Below are positions 1 through 7,990 of a stretch of 39,045 bases of DNA, in pieces. The stretch is from positions 1-39,045 of IMG/VR virus record IMGVR_UViG_3300046018_000073. The stretch is one strand, 5' to 3'. The stretch is from a virus. A program made the translations under genes and the position numbers. Position 1 is the first letter of the stretch, and the number at the start of each line of letters is the position of its first letter. The notes below the pieces were generated by a model that was given only the letters and a program-made list of their open reading frames with translations, did no database searches and was not told the DNA's origin.

Positions 1-384
1 CCGCTCTGACGGCAACTGGCGGTGGCCCGTTCGTGTGGATGACGAGCATTGGCAATAGCGCGATCACGACCGGCAACGTGCCTGTCAACCGCAAGACCCT
101 GAACGCTTACGGTTCCTACGCGAAGGTCTTCGGCGGCGCTGCACTGACCGGCATGACGGGCACGCTGACTGCGCTGACTCCTTCGGCCATTGCGTCGGGT
201 CCGATGTACAGCATTTCGAGCATCGGCACCGCGGCGGGCTTCATGACTGCATTCACGGGTGGCGTCGAGAACTTCGACGGTTCGCTGATTGTTCCGCCAG
301 GTGGTGTGCTTGCGCTGATGGCTGTGACGACTCCAGTCGCGCAGTCTGCTGTGGCTGGTATCACTTGGGAAGAAGTGATCCTGT
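1..384. repeat. Imperfect terminal repeat (matches 38662-39045)
   Basis: Bases 1-127 match 38662-38788 exactly. Bases 128-384 align without gaps to 38789-39045 with 21 mismatches: 18 at third codon positions and silent, and three that turn one ATC into GCT. A true direct terminal repeat would be identical, so this is read as a contig closing on itself through a different allele of the same gene. A real tandem duplication of the gene is the alternative. Confidence 0.85.
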
Positions 385-386
385 AA
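1..386 (+). CDS. Head/virion protein, 3' part (gene continues from the window end)
   Basis: The reading frame is open from base 3 and stops with TAA at 384-386. It is the C-terminal 127 residues of the gene that starts at 38361; joining 38361-38661 to 1-386 gives an intact 228-residue protein. The residues are rich in Ala, Thr, Gly and Ser and have no transmembrane or enzymatic motif, which suits a beta-rich structural protein. It lies between the portal block and the scaffold/coat genes, so a head-associated or decoration role is likely. This is inference from position; I do not recognise the family. The in-frame ATG at 39 is internal and is not a start. Confidence 0.75.
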   Translation, partial: ALTATGGGPFVWMTSIGNSAITTGNVPVNRKTLNAYGSYAKVFGGAALTGMTGTLTALTPSAIASGPMYSISSIGTAAGFMTAFTGGVENFDGSLIVPPGGVLALMAVTTPVAQSAVAGITWEEVIL

Positions 387-389
387 ACC

Positions 390-1394
390 ATGCTTTTAAG
401 CCTCCAAAACCTCGTAAATCTACGGGGTGGCGGGGGTAATGCATATGCGCTATCTGGCGCTTCTGGCAGCTACGCAGTAACCGGAAACGCCGGCGCACTT
501 AATGTAGGACGACTCCTTAGCGGGGCTGCGGCAGCCTACAGCCTGACGGGCAACGCTGCAACGCTGCTGCTGGGTCGCAAACTCAGCGGCGCTGCGGGTT
601 CGTACAGCATCACCGGACAGGCCGGAACGCTTGCTCTGGCTCGAAAGCTCTCAGGCTCGGCCGGAACCTACACGCTGACCGGCAATGCCGGGACGCTGAT
701 CTACACACCCGGCGCGGGCTCTGTAGCGTATTCGCTGAGTGGGGCTGCGGGTTCGTACCTGCTGACCGGAAACGCCGCAGGAATGGCGGTTTCCAGGGCT
801 CTGAGTGGCTCTGCTGGTGCTTACTCGCTGACCGGGAACGCTGGCACGCTGCTAGTCGGTCGCCGGTTGGCTGGTGCTGCTGGTGCGTATGCGCTGACTG
901 GCAACGCCGGGACGTTCACTTATGTCAGCGTCGGTCCTGTTGCCTACGCACTGAGCGGCGATGCTGGCGCGTATGTGCTGACGGGCTTCGACGGCACGTT
1001 CGCATGGAGCGGACAGGCCGACTTCGTTGTCACGCCGGGCGCTCAATGGGTCCAGCCCGCGAAGGGCGAGACAGCAGAGCAGAAGCGCAAGCGGCGCATC
1101 AGGCAGGGGATCATCAGGGAGGAAGTCCCCGAGGTTCCGAAGATCGAAATCATCAAGCCGGACCCGTTGGCGGTTCGGTATGCCGAAGTCCTACAGGCCA
1201 CGATTGCAGAGGCTCAGGCGTCTGGAGCGAAAGCACGCGAATACATCGCGCGACTGAACGCGCAGATCGACGCTCAAGAGTTTGCCAAGCAACAGGAAGC
1301 CGCGCGCATTGCCTCAGAGATTGAGGCGAAGGCACGGCAAGACCTTGAGGATTTCGACATCACCTACATAGCCGCCCTGATGGCGGTCTTCTAG
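390..1394 (+). CDS. Gly/Ala-rich repeat protein with charged helical tail, head region
   Basis: 334 residues, starting three bases after the previous stop. There is no clear Shine-Dalgarno sequence, so translation may be coupled. From residue 21 to about 205 the protein holds about eight copies of a roughly 22-residue repeat with core LSGAAGSYSLTGNAGTL. Copies four and seven carry an extra 6-9 residues containing VAY. After a short linker (about 205-225) the rest is highly charged (KRKRRIRQG, then Glu/Ala/Lys-rich) and predicted helical or coiled coil. The repeat domain looks like a beta-solenoid or fibre, and the tail like an attachment part. Its position before the scaffold suggests a head fibre or decoration protein, but I cannot assign a family function. 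Confidence 0.8.
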   Translation: MLLSLQNLVNLRGGGGNAYALSGASGSYAVTGNAGALNVGRLLSGAAAAYSLTGNAATLLLGRKLSGAAGSYSITGQAGTLALARKLSGSAGTYTLTGNAGTLIYTPGAGSVAYSLSGAAGSYLLTGNAAGMAVSRALSGSAGAYSLTGNAGTLLVGRRLAGAAGAYALTGNAGTFTYVSVGPVAYALSGDAGAYVLTGFDGTFAWSGQADFVVTPGAQWVQPAKGETAEQKRKRRIRQGIIREEVPEVPKIEIIKPDPLAVRYAEVLQATIAEAQASGAKAREYIARLNAQIDAQEFAKQQEAARIASEIEAKARQDLEDFDITYIAALMAVF

Positions 1395-1421
1395 TTCCCA
1401 ACGCACTTGCCGGCAAGCGGC

Positions 1422-2180
1422 ATGACCATGACTGACACCACAGAAACCGTCGCCCCCGAGCAGACGCTAAACGCTCCTGAGCCTGCGCAAACTGCCCCGG
1501 AAGTCGCAAACCCGGAAGTCGAAGCAAAGCAAGAAACGCCTGAGCCTCCAAAAGAGGACGACGCCGAAAAGGCGAAGCGTGCAATGCAGCGTCGAATCGA
1601 CAAGCGAACCGCAGACCTCTACCGCGAGCGCGCCCAAAACGAGCAGCTTGCGCAACGGTTGGCGGCATTGGAAGCCCGCGCAAGCGGCGAGCCTGAGCAG
1701 CAGGCAAAGCAGGTAGATCCAGTCGCACTCGCCCGCGAGATTGCGACCGTCGAGAGAGTCACCGAGAAGGCTAACGACATCGCACGCGATGGCGAAAAGC
1801 GCTTCGCTTCGGATTGGCGTCCAGCCCTTGAGGCTATCGCTGAGGAAGCGGGACCGCTGTTCGAGAAAAGCGGCAAGCCGACGGCTATCGGAGAGGCGAT
1901 CCTCGACGCGGAAGACCCTGCGGCACTGTTGCACCACCTGGGCAAAAACCCGGACCTGGCTGCCGAACTTCAAGGACTTTCACCGGCACAGCTTGGACGA
2001 CGCATCGGGCGCATTGAAGCGCAGATGTCCGCCACGCCGCCACCGAAACCGGTCAGCAAAGCACCCGAACCAGCGCGCCCTATTGGGGCAACCTATGGCG
2101 GCACAATGGACCCAGCCAAAATGACTATGGCTGAGTACAAGACGTACCGCAAAGGCCAAGGCGCAAGCTGGGCGCGATAG
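1422..2180 (+). CDS. Capsid scaffolding protein
   Basis: About 252 residues, rich in Glu, Ala, Gln, Pro and Lys, without cysteine-rich or membrane segments. The N-terminal ~50 residues are acidic and Pro-rich, followed by a long charged helix (about 55-110) and a basic, Pro-rich C-terminus ending in YKTYRKGQGASWAR. This composition and the place directly before the coat gene fit a P22 gp8-type scaffold, which directs procapsid assembly and then leaves the head. I chose ATG 1422. ATG 1428 is also possible, and the frame extends upstream to TTG 1407. A terminator-like hairpin follows the stop, which would let coat be made independently of scaffold. Confidence 0.8.
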   Translation: MTMTDTTETVAPEQTLNAPEPAQTAPEVANPEVEAKQETPEPPKEDDAEKAKRAMQRRIDKRTADLYRERAQNEQLAQRLAALEARASGEPEQQAKQVDPVALAREIATVERVTEKANDIARDGEKRFASDWRPALEAIAEEAGPLFEKSGKPTAIGEAILDAEDPAALLHHLGKNPDLAAELQGLSPAQLGRRIGRIEAQMSATPPPKPVSKAPEPARPIGATYGGTMDPAKMTMAEYKTYRKGQGASWAR

Positions 2181-2205
2181 CTTTTAGCTGACCTCACCAA
2201 CACGG

Positions 2206-2226
2206 GCCCCCTCCGGGAGGCTTTTT
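2206..2226 (+). terminator. Hairpin and T-run between scaffold and coat genes
   Basis: The arms GCCCCC and GGGAGGC flank a TCCG loop (with one C-A mismatch) and are followed by TTTTT. The same structure followed by the same CGTTTCT sequence occurs at 13186-13207 before the tail spike gene. Confidence 0.6.
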
Positions 2227-2242
2227 CGTTTCTGAGGAAATC

Positions 2243-3460
2243 ATGGCAAACAGTCTCGCAACGTGCAGCATCCTGGCGAAAGAAACGCTGGCGATCCTGC
2301 AAAACATGCTCTCGTTCACCGCCGGCGTCAACCGCGACTGGCAAGACGAGTTCGACGGCAACCAGTCGCGCGGTTACTCGCCCGGCACCACCATCAACAT
2401 CAAGCGTCCGCCTCGGTACACCTACCGCGCTGGCCGCATTGCTGTTCCGCAAGCCACCACGGAAGTCACTGTTCCGCTGACCCTCTCTCAGGGCGGTGTG
2501 GATCTGTCGTTCCTGTCGGTCGAGCGCACCCTTTCGTTGCAGCAAATGGAGCAAAAACTCCAAGCCGCTGTGGCGACGGTGGCGAACGAAATCGACCGGC
2601 AAGGTCTTCAGATGGCCTACCAGAACACGTTCAACGCGACGAACGTGACCTCTGGCGCTGGCGGCACGACTCCGGCGACCTCGCTGGCTGCGGTCCAAAT
2701 CTTCACGGATTCCAACCGGCGTCTGGATGAGATGGGCGCACCGCGCGACAAGCTACGCCAGATGATCGCCGGCCCGGCTCTGAACGCGGCTCTGGTGTCT
2801 GGCCTGTCGGGCCTGTTCAACGCGCAACCGAAGTTGTCCAGCCAATACGGCTCGGGCCTCGTGGTTGATGCGCTGGGCATTAACTTCGGCATGGATCAGA
2901 ACGTGGCAACGCACACCAACGGCACGCAAGTCGTCACTGGTACTGCGGTAGCTGCGGGCCTGTCGGGTGCGTCGATTGCTTGCGTGGGCTTGGGCGGCAC
3001 GATCACCAAGGGGACGGTCATCAACTTCCCCGGCGTGTTCGCTGTCAACCCGCAGTCGCGCCAGTCCACTGGTGTGCTGATGGACTTCGTGGTTACCTCT
3101 GATCTGGCTGCCGCTGCGGTGGCTCTCCCGATCAGTCCGTCGCTGAACGCCTCTGGTGCTTTCCAGAACGTCTCCAGCACCACCACGGCGGCAAACTTCA
3201 CCATCAAGGGCGCTGCCTCCACGGCCTATCAGCAGAACTTGGTCTACCACAAGGACGCGTTCACGCTGGCTTGCGTACCCCTGTGGAAGCCGCCGAAGAA
3301 TGGTGTGTTGGACTCGGCCACCGAGACGGAGAACGGCCTGTCGGTTCGCGTCATCCAGTTTTACGACGGCGTGAATGACAACGCGATCTTCCGCTTGGAT
3401 GTGCTGTTCGGATGGGCGCCGACCTACCCGGAACTGGCCAACCGCGTGTTCTTGGCCTAA
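2243..3460 (+). CDS. Major capsid (coat) protein, P22 gp5 family
   Basis: 405 residues (P22 coat is 430), preceded by a GAGGAAA ribosome site. It begins MANSLATCSILAKETLAIL and has the P22-coat layout: an N-terminal helix, a conserved block NIKRPPRYTYRAGR (residues about 53-66), VDLSFLSVERTLSL, a spine-helix region with VATVANEIDRQ, and a C-terminal FGWAPTYPELANRVF. A Thr/Val/Gly-rich insert around residues 220-285 sits where P22 coat carries its I-domain. It forms the icosahedral shell. The gene is bracketed by hairpins at 2206 and 3469, consistent with its own high expression level. Confidence 0.92.
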   Translation: MANSLATCSILAKETLAILQNMLSFTAGVNRDWQDEFDGNQSRGYSPGTTINIKRPPRYTYRAGRIAVPQATTEVTVPLTLSQGGVDLSFLSVERTLSLQQMEQKLQAAVATVANEIDRQGLQMAYQNTFNATNVTSGAGGTTPATSLAAVQIFTDSNRRLDEMGAPRDKLRQMIAGPALNAALVSGLSGLFNAQPKLSSQYGSGLVVDALGINFGMDQNVATHTNGTQVVTGTAVAAGLSGASIACVGLGGTITKGTVINFPGVFAVNPQSRQSTGVLMDFVVTSDLAAAAVALPISPSLNASGAFQNVSSTTTAANFTIKGAASTAYQQNLVYHKDAFTLACVPLWKPPKNGVLDSATETENGLSVRVIQFYDGVNDNAIFRLDVLFGWAPTYPELANRVFLA

Positions 3461-3468
3461 TGAACGCT

Positions 3469-3488
3469 GGCCCTTCGGGGCCGGCTTT
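3469..3488 (+). terminator. Terminator-like hairpin after coat gene
   Basis: The stem GGCCC/GGGCC has a stable TTCG tetraloop and is followed by GGCTTTCC. The T-run is short, so termination may be partial. It lies 8 bases after the coat stop codon. Confidence 0.5.
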
Positions 3489-3506
3489 CCCACTGAGGAA
3501 ACTGAA

Positions 3507-3905
3507 ATGACTGTCACCCTTTCCCGCCCCTATTCGGGCATCGCCGCTGGCGTCGTCGTGACGCTGCCGGATTCGACCGAGACGGCCCTGATCGCTCAGG
3601 GTCTCGCTGTCACCGCTCTGGCAACCGCGACCTCTACCGGCGCGCAAACCGTGCCTGTGCTGTCGGGCAAAGCCGCCATCGCTGCCGGCGCTTCGTCCGT
3701 GGTCATCACCAATGCGCTGGTTACCGCCGGATCCAAGGTTGTGGCCTACGTGTCGCAAGCGACCGCTGACGGCACGCTGCTGCGCGTGGAGCGCGTGGTC
3801 CCTGCTGCTGGGTCGTTCACGATCTTCGGCACTGCCAACGCGACCGCGACGACCCTGATCGACTGGATCGTCTTCAACTCCATCGTGTCCCCGGTCACTG
3901 TCTGA
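3507..3905 (+). CDS. Small head decoration/fibre-type protein
   Basis: 132 residues. The ATG at 3507 is preceded by TGAGGAA; the frame is open further upstream but overlaps the coat gene. The protein is Ala/Thr/Val-rich and predicted all-beta, with no enzyme motif. Its first ~35 residues match the N-terminus of the SGNH hydrolase at 4664: PYSGIAAGVVVTLPDSTETA here and PYATYAAGATVTLDNATETA there. The module is therefore shared by two virion proteins and may be a capsid- or tail-binding domain. The place right after coat fits a decoration protein; the function is inferred. Confidence 0.75.
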   Translation: MTVTLSRPYSGIAAGVVVTLPDSTETALIAQGLAVTALATATSTGAQTVPVLSGKAAIAAGASSVVITNALVTAGSKVVAYVSQATADGTLLRVERVVPAAGSFTIFGTANATATTLIDWIVFNSIVSPVTV

Positions 3906-3921
3906 CCTTCTCCGGGTCTTG

Positions 3922-3952
3922 GGGGCGGGCTACGGCTCGCCCCTTTTCTTTT
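3922..3952 (+). terminator. Rho-independent terminator after the decoration gene
   Basis: A nine-pair stem GGGGCGGGC/GCTCGCCCC (one G-T pair) with loop TACG is followed directly by TTTTCTTTT. This is the strongest terminator in the head block and closes the coat/decoration unit just before the gp4-like gene. Confidence 0.8.
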
Positions 3953-3961
3953 GGGGGCTGA

Positions 3962-4663
3962 ATGGCAACAGCGCAGGACTACATCACGCGGGCGATGAAA
4001 CTCGCCAACATCCTGGGCGAAGGCCAAACTCCGTCTTCCGAGCAGGCCTCTGGTGCTCTGGACACGCTCAACGAGATGTTGCAGGCGTGGAACCTCGACG
4101 GACTGATGGTCTACCAGACCACAAACGATCAAGTAACGATGGTGCCGAATCAGTCGGTCTACACCATCGGCTCAGGCGGAAACTTCGCTGTGGATCGTCC
4201 TGTCAGCATCAACTCGATGTATCAGGACTACCAAGGCGTGTCGTACCCCATCCGCGAAATCAATCAGGATGAGTACAACCTCATTACCTTGAAGACGCTG
4301 ACGCAGCCTATCGTCAATTTCTTCCTCTACGTCAACACGGACCCGCTCGGCACGATCACGCTGTGGCCGACTCCGACCGTTGCAAACACGCTTTATCTGA
4401 GCGTTGACCGCGTGTTGTCCACCGTTGCCAGCTTGGCGACGACCATCGCATTCCCTCCCGGCTACGCACGTGCAATCCGCGCAAATCTGGCTGTCGAACT
4501 GTGCCCTGAGTACGGGCGCGAGCCTTCTCGAACTCTCGCCAAAGCCGCATCGGAGTCGAAGGCCGACATCCGCCGCGCGAATCACGTTCCTGTGGTGGCT
4601 GAGTTCGATTCCGCGCTGATCGGCGCACCCAGCGGCCTCGCCGCGTTTCTCAGCGGGTACTAA
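3962..4663 (+). CDS. Head-tail adaptor protein, P22 gp4 family
   Basis: 233 residues. The N-terminus (ITRAMKLANILGEGQTPSS, then ALDTLNEMLQAWNLDGLMVY) is the typical helical start of the P22 gp4/tail accessory family. The centre carries VPNQSVYTIGSGG and FFLYVNTDPLGTITLWPTP, also family hallmarks, followed by a C-terminal helix with VELCPEYGREPS. In P22, gp4 binds below the portal ring and completes the neck before gp10 and the tail spike attach; it also has muramidase activity, but I see no basis to claim that here. The position between the capsid and tail genes agrees. The stop is directly followed by the next ATG. Confidence 0.9.
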   Translation: MATAQDYITRAMKLANILGEGQTPSSEQASGALDTLNEMLQAWNLDGLMVYQTTNDQVTMVPNQSVYTIGSGGNFAVDRPVSINSMYQDYQGVSYPIREINQDEYNLITLKTLTQPIVNFFLYVNTDPLGTITLWPTPTVANTLYLSVDRVLSTVASLATTIAFPPGYARAIRANLAVELCPEYGREPSRTLAKAASESKADIRRANHVPVVAEFDSALIGAPSGLAAFLSGY

Positions 4664-6238
4664 ATGAGCGTCACACTTATTTTCCCGTATGCCACGTACG
4701 CTGCGGGCGCAACCGTCACCCTTGACAATGCCACTGAAACGGCGCTAGTTGGACAAGGCAGGGCAACGTTTGTTGCGAATCCGGGAACTTCTTTTGCCCC
4801 GCTTACGCCGGTTGAGCAGCAAACTCTTAGATACCAATCTGTGTCTTTGGCAGCAGGCTCCATCGGTGTTGGCCCTGCTAACACCATCGCGCTGATTGGT
4901 GATAGCCGTATTGCCAACGGGTTTAGCACCCTCCAAACACAGCAACAAGGCTATTTCACCAACTTGAATGCGCTGCTTGGCGACCGATTCTCAGTGCTTG
5001 GTTTTTTTGCTGCCGGAGGCAAGACGCTCGATAACGTTCTAGCCGATCAGGTGCCGCAAGTATTGGCTTTGAACCCAAGGCCGGCTTTCGCATTCATGGA
5101 ATGCGGACACAACGATATCGCTCCGTCTTTGGGCAACAAGACGGCAGCGGCAACCATCACCAGTTGGCAGGCAGTGCGCGATGCGCTGGCTGCTGGCGGC
5201 GTGGCCCTCATCGGCTCGACGAGCCTACCGAGTAACCTAATCACGACGGCAGCAGCACTCAAGCACCTGGCGACTTACAACCGATACCTGATGGCGCAGA
5301 ACGGAGTGCAGCGCGGCGTCATGTACTTCGATGGGCATGCTGCTGCGGTAGACCCTGCGACGGGCCAATTCCTGGCAGCGCTGACCTACGACAGCGTGCA
5401 TGCGAACTACCAAGGCGCTTGGAACGTGGCGCGAGTTGGCTTTGCCATGCTCGACCAGATCATCCCGAAATATCCGCGTTTCACCAGCCAGCCCAACAAT
5501 TACAGCCAACTTGTCATCAACCCGACCGGGAACGGCTCTGCGGGTACGATTGCGGGCGGTGCCACTGGAACCCCGCCGACAAGCTGGGCGGCAACCAGCG
5601 CAGGGGCGGGTGCTGCTGCAATCAGCAAGGTTGCCCGCTCTGACTTTAAAACCGGCGAAGTCACACGGCTGACGTTCTCAGCAGGAACGGTGCCGGGTGA
5701 TTACATCGCTATCGAAGGTGGCCGACCACAACTGCGGGCATGGGCCGCAAACACTGCTCGCGTGCTGAATGAGCGGGTGAAACCCAGCACCGCCAATGGC
5801 CGCCACTACATTGTCACCACCGCAGGCACATCGGCCAACGCTGCCGATCCGACTGGTGGATGGTCAACCACTGTTGGCGCAGTCGTCACTGATGGCGGGC
5901 AGACACTGCTCTGTGTCGAATCCATCGACGTCGGCGACACGGTTGAGTTCGTCGCAGAGATTGCAGCGCAGAACTTCAATGGTGCAGTTGGCTCGATCCG
6001 CCTTGAACTTGAGTTCCGCACAAGTGGGAGCGCGCTAATTTCGACCGCGAAGGGGAACTACGCGGATGCAACTTACACGCTTCCTTCTTCGGCTGTGCAA
6101 ACAGGGCTGCCGGTTGTGCTTCGAACACTCCCATTCGTGGTGCCGGCAACGACTGCTTTCTATGTGGCGCGCGTTCTCGTAATGGCGCAGCTAGGAGCCG
6201 TTGTCGACATCGGCTGCCTTGAGCTTCAGAAGCGCTGA
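4664..6238 (+). CDS. Virion-associated SGNH/GDSL hydrolase
   Basis: 524 residues. After an N-terminal ~40-residue module shared with the protein at 3507, residues 74-255 form an SGNH hydrolase domain. Block I is IALIGDSRIANG with nucleophile Ser81, block III is GHND with Asn150, and block V is DSVH with Asp243 and His246. These are the complete catalytic residues. The C-terminal ~270 residues are Gly/Thr/Ala-rich and predicted beta, probably a carbohydrate-binding or attachment part. SGNH enzymes act as esterases or deacetylases, so the likely role is to strip acyl groups from host surface polysaccharide during adsorption. The substrate is not deducible. It sits between the adaptor and gp10-like genes. 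Confidence 0.88.
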   Translation: MSVTLIFPYATYAAGATVTLDNATETALVGQGRATFVANPGTSFAPLTPVEQQTLRYQSVSLAAGSIGVGPANTIALIGDSRIANGFSTLQTQQQGYFTNLNALLGDRFSVLGFFAAGGKTLDNVLADQVPQVLALNPRPAFAFMECGHNDIAPSLGNKTAAATITSWQAVRDALAAGGVALIGSTSLPSNLITTAAALKHLATYNRYLMAQNGVQRGVMYFDGHAAAVDPATGQFLAALTYDSVHANYQGAWNVARVGFAMLDQIIPKYPRFTSQPNNYSQLVINPTGNGSAGTIAGGATGTPPTSWAATSAGAGAAAISKVARSDFKTGEVTRLTFSAGTVPGDYIAIEGGRPQLRAWAANTARVLNERVKPSTANGRHYIVTTAGTSANAADPTGGWSTTVGAVVTDGGQTLLCVESIDVGDTVEFVAEIAAQNFNGAVGSIRLELEFRTSGSALISTAKGNYADATYTLPSSAVQTGLPVVLRTLPFVVPATTAFYVARVLVMAQLGAVVDIGCLELQKR

Positions 6239-6239
6239 A

Positions 6240-7634
6240 ATGCTCCCATTCGTCGGCCCTAGCTACGCGCTTGCCAACCGAAAGGCAAGCCAGCAGAGGT
6301 CGGTTAACCTGTACCTGCAAGGTATGGATACGATCTCCAAGGCCCCGTTCATCCTGCAAAGCTGCCCCGGCCTGACGCTGTTCAAGGCAACCGGCGCAGA
6401 GATTCGCGGAGAGTATGAAGCCGCAGACAGGGCTTTTGCAGTGTCAGGCTCTTCGCTGCTTGAAGTGTTCAGCAACGGCACAACGGCATTGCTTGGGGCG
6501 CTACTGTCAAGCTCCGGCCCGGTTGACATGGCATGGGGCACGACTCAGCTTGTCATCGTTGACGGGCCTAACGGCTACGTCCTCACGTTGGCCTCTGGCG
6601 CATTCGGACAGATCACCTCCGGTGGATGGCTAGGCTCTAACCGAGTGGCGTACCTTGACGGCTATTTTATCTTTGTCGATCCTGGTACGCAGACGTTCTA
6701 CATCAGCGCGATTGACGATGCTACAACGCTCAATTCGCTGAACTTTGCATCGGCGGAGTCGTCCCCTGACGACATCATTGCGCACCTTGTTGACCATCGA
6801 GAGGTGTGGTTCCTGGGGCAGACGACAACCGAAGTGTGGTTCGACAGCGCGAACGCCGACTTTCCATTCTCTCGGAATCAGGGTGCAAGCATCGAAGTCG
6901 GGTGCATCGCTTGCTCTTCTGCTCAGAAGGTTGATTCATCGCTGATGTGGGTCGGGCGAGACATCAACGGGTCAGGCTTGGTATACCGCACAAATGGTTA
7001 TGTGCCCCAACGGATTAGCACGATTGCTGTCGAGCAGGCTCTGCAAGCATCGACTGACCTAACACAAGCTAGGGCGTGGGTCTATCAGCAGAACGGGCAA
7101 ACTTTCTACTGCATCAACGCGCCAGGCTTGACCTCGACGTGGTGCTACGAGATTTCCACCGGCACATGGCACGAGCGCTGTGATCTTGATTCAGTCGGGC
7201 AGTTTTCTGCGTTCAGGGTTGTCTGCCATGCCTTCATGCTCGGCCTGCACATTGTTGGTGATGCGGACGGCAACCTATACACGCTGGACACGACCGCCAA
7301 CACCTACGCGGGCGACCCGATGAAGCGCACCCGGATAAGCCCGAACGACGTGACACCGAATAGGAATCGGCAGTTCTGGGCTGATGGCTTCACGCTGGAT
7401 TGCACGACAGGCCTGGCTAACCTTGGTGATACACCGCAAGTGGCCCTATCGTGGTCAGACGACGGCGGTTTCAGGTGGGGCAATCCTGTGCTTAGGTCTA
7501 CTGGACAGACGGGACAGTATTACTCCCGCGTCTGTTGGCAGAACGTCAACGGAGCAGAGGCTAGAGACAGAATATGGCGCATTGACTTCACCGACAACGC
7601 TCCGTTCAGCATCATTGCGGGGTCAGCAGAGTGA
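6240..7634 (+). CDS. Packaged DNA stabilisation protein, P22 gp10 family
   Basis: 464 residues from ATG 6240 (P22 gp10 is 472). The frame is open to TTG 6201, but ATG 6240 lies one base after the preceding stop and begins with the family signature MLPFVGPSYALANRKAS, followed by RSVNLYLQGMD. Further blocks are GYFIFVDPGTQTFYIS, HREVWFLGQTTTEVW and WVGRDINGSGLVYR, with a C-terminal ALSWSDDGGFRWG. In P22, gp10 hexamers plug the tail tube below gp4 and hold the packaged DNA in. The neighbour order gp4, enzyme, gp10 supports the call. Confidence 0.92.
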   Translation: MLPFVGPSYALANRKASQQRSVNLYLQGMDTISKAPFILQSCPGLTLFKATGAEIRGEYEAADRAFAVSGSSLLEVFSNGTTALLGALLSSSGPVDMAWGTTQLVIVDGPNGYVLTLASGAFGQITSGGWLGSNRVAYLDGYFIFVDPGTQTFYISAIDDATTLNSLNFASAESSPDDIIAHLVDHREVWFLGQTTTEVWFDSANADFPFSRNQGASIEVGCIACSSAQKVDSSLMWVGRDINGSGLVYRTNGYVPQRISTIAVEQALQASTDLTQARAWVYQQNGQTFYCINAPGLTSTWCYEISTGTWHERCDLDSVGQFSAFRVVCHAFMLGLHIVGDADGNLYTLDTTANTYAGDPMKRTRISPNDVTPNRNRQFWADGFTLDCTTGLANLGDTPQVALSWSDDGGFRWGNPVLRSTGQTGQYYSRVCWQNVNGAEARDRIWRIDFTDNAPFSIIAGSAE

Positions 7635-7990
7635 GCGCAATCCCGCAGTACAGCGCAGTCAATGCGCCGTTTGTTGACCTGAACACAGGCCGGCTCACGT
7701 TCGCCGGGAACATCTTTCTGCGCGACCTTTGGCTGAGAACCGGCGGAACGGTTGCGCCAACTAACAACGAACTTTCTGCGACCGAATACGCCGATGCGGG
7801 CATCGAATCGCTGCAAGCCGAGATTTATCAGCTACGCGACCAACTCGACGCATTGCAGTCTGCCACAGCAGAGCTTGTGTCGAAGCTCGCATCATTTCAG
7901 ACCGACACGCTTGAAAGCTACGGAACGCGCGAACTAGTCGCGTCCATAGTCAAGCGGTTGGACGACATAGACCAAGGGGTATCACTGTGA
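7631..7990 (+). CDS. Small tail-region protein with coiled coil
   Basis: 119 residues. GTG start with a GTGA overlap to the gp10 stop. The first 45 residues are mixed (NTGRLTFAGNIFLRDLWLRT), and from about residue 55 a heptad-rich helix (SLQAEIYQLRDQLDALQ) continues almost to the end. The position after gp10 is where P22 carries its tail needle gene gp26, also a coiled coil, but this protein is only half as long and shows no clear needle signature. I call it a structural protein of unknown role. Confidence 0.72.
   Translation: MSAIPQYSAVNAPFVDLNTGRLTFAGNIFLRDLWLRTGGTVAPTNNELSATEYADAGIESLQAEIYQLRDQLDALQSATAELVSKLASFQTDTLESYGTRELVASIVKRLDDIDQGVSL

Noticed and set aside
1-384. Direct terminal repeats as in T7-type phages
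   Set aside because: Terminal repeats of one molecule would be identical; these copies differ at 21 positions and the genes match headful-packaging phages.
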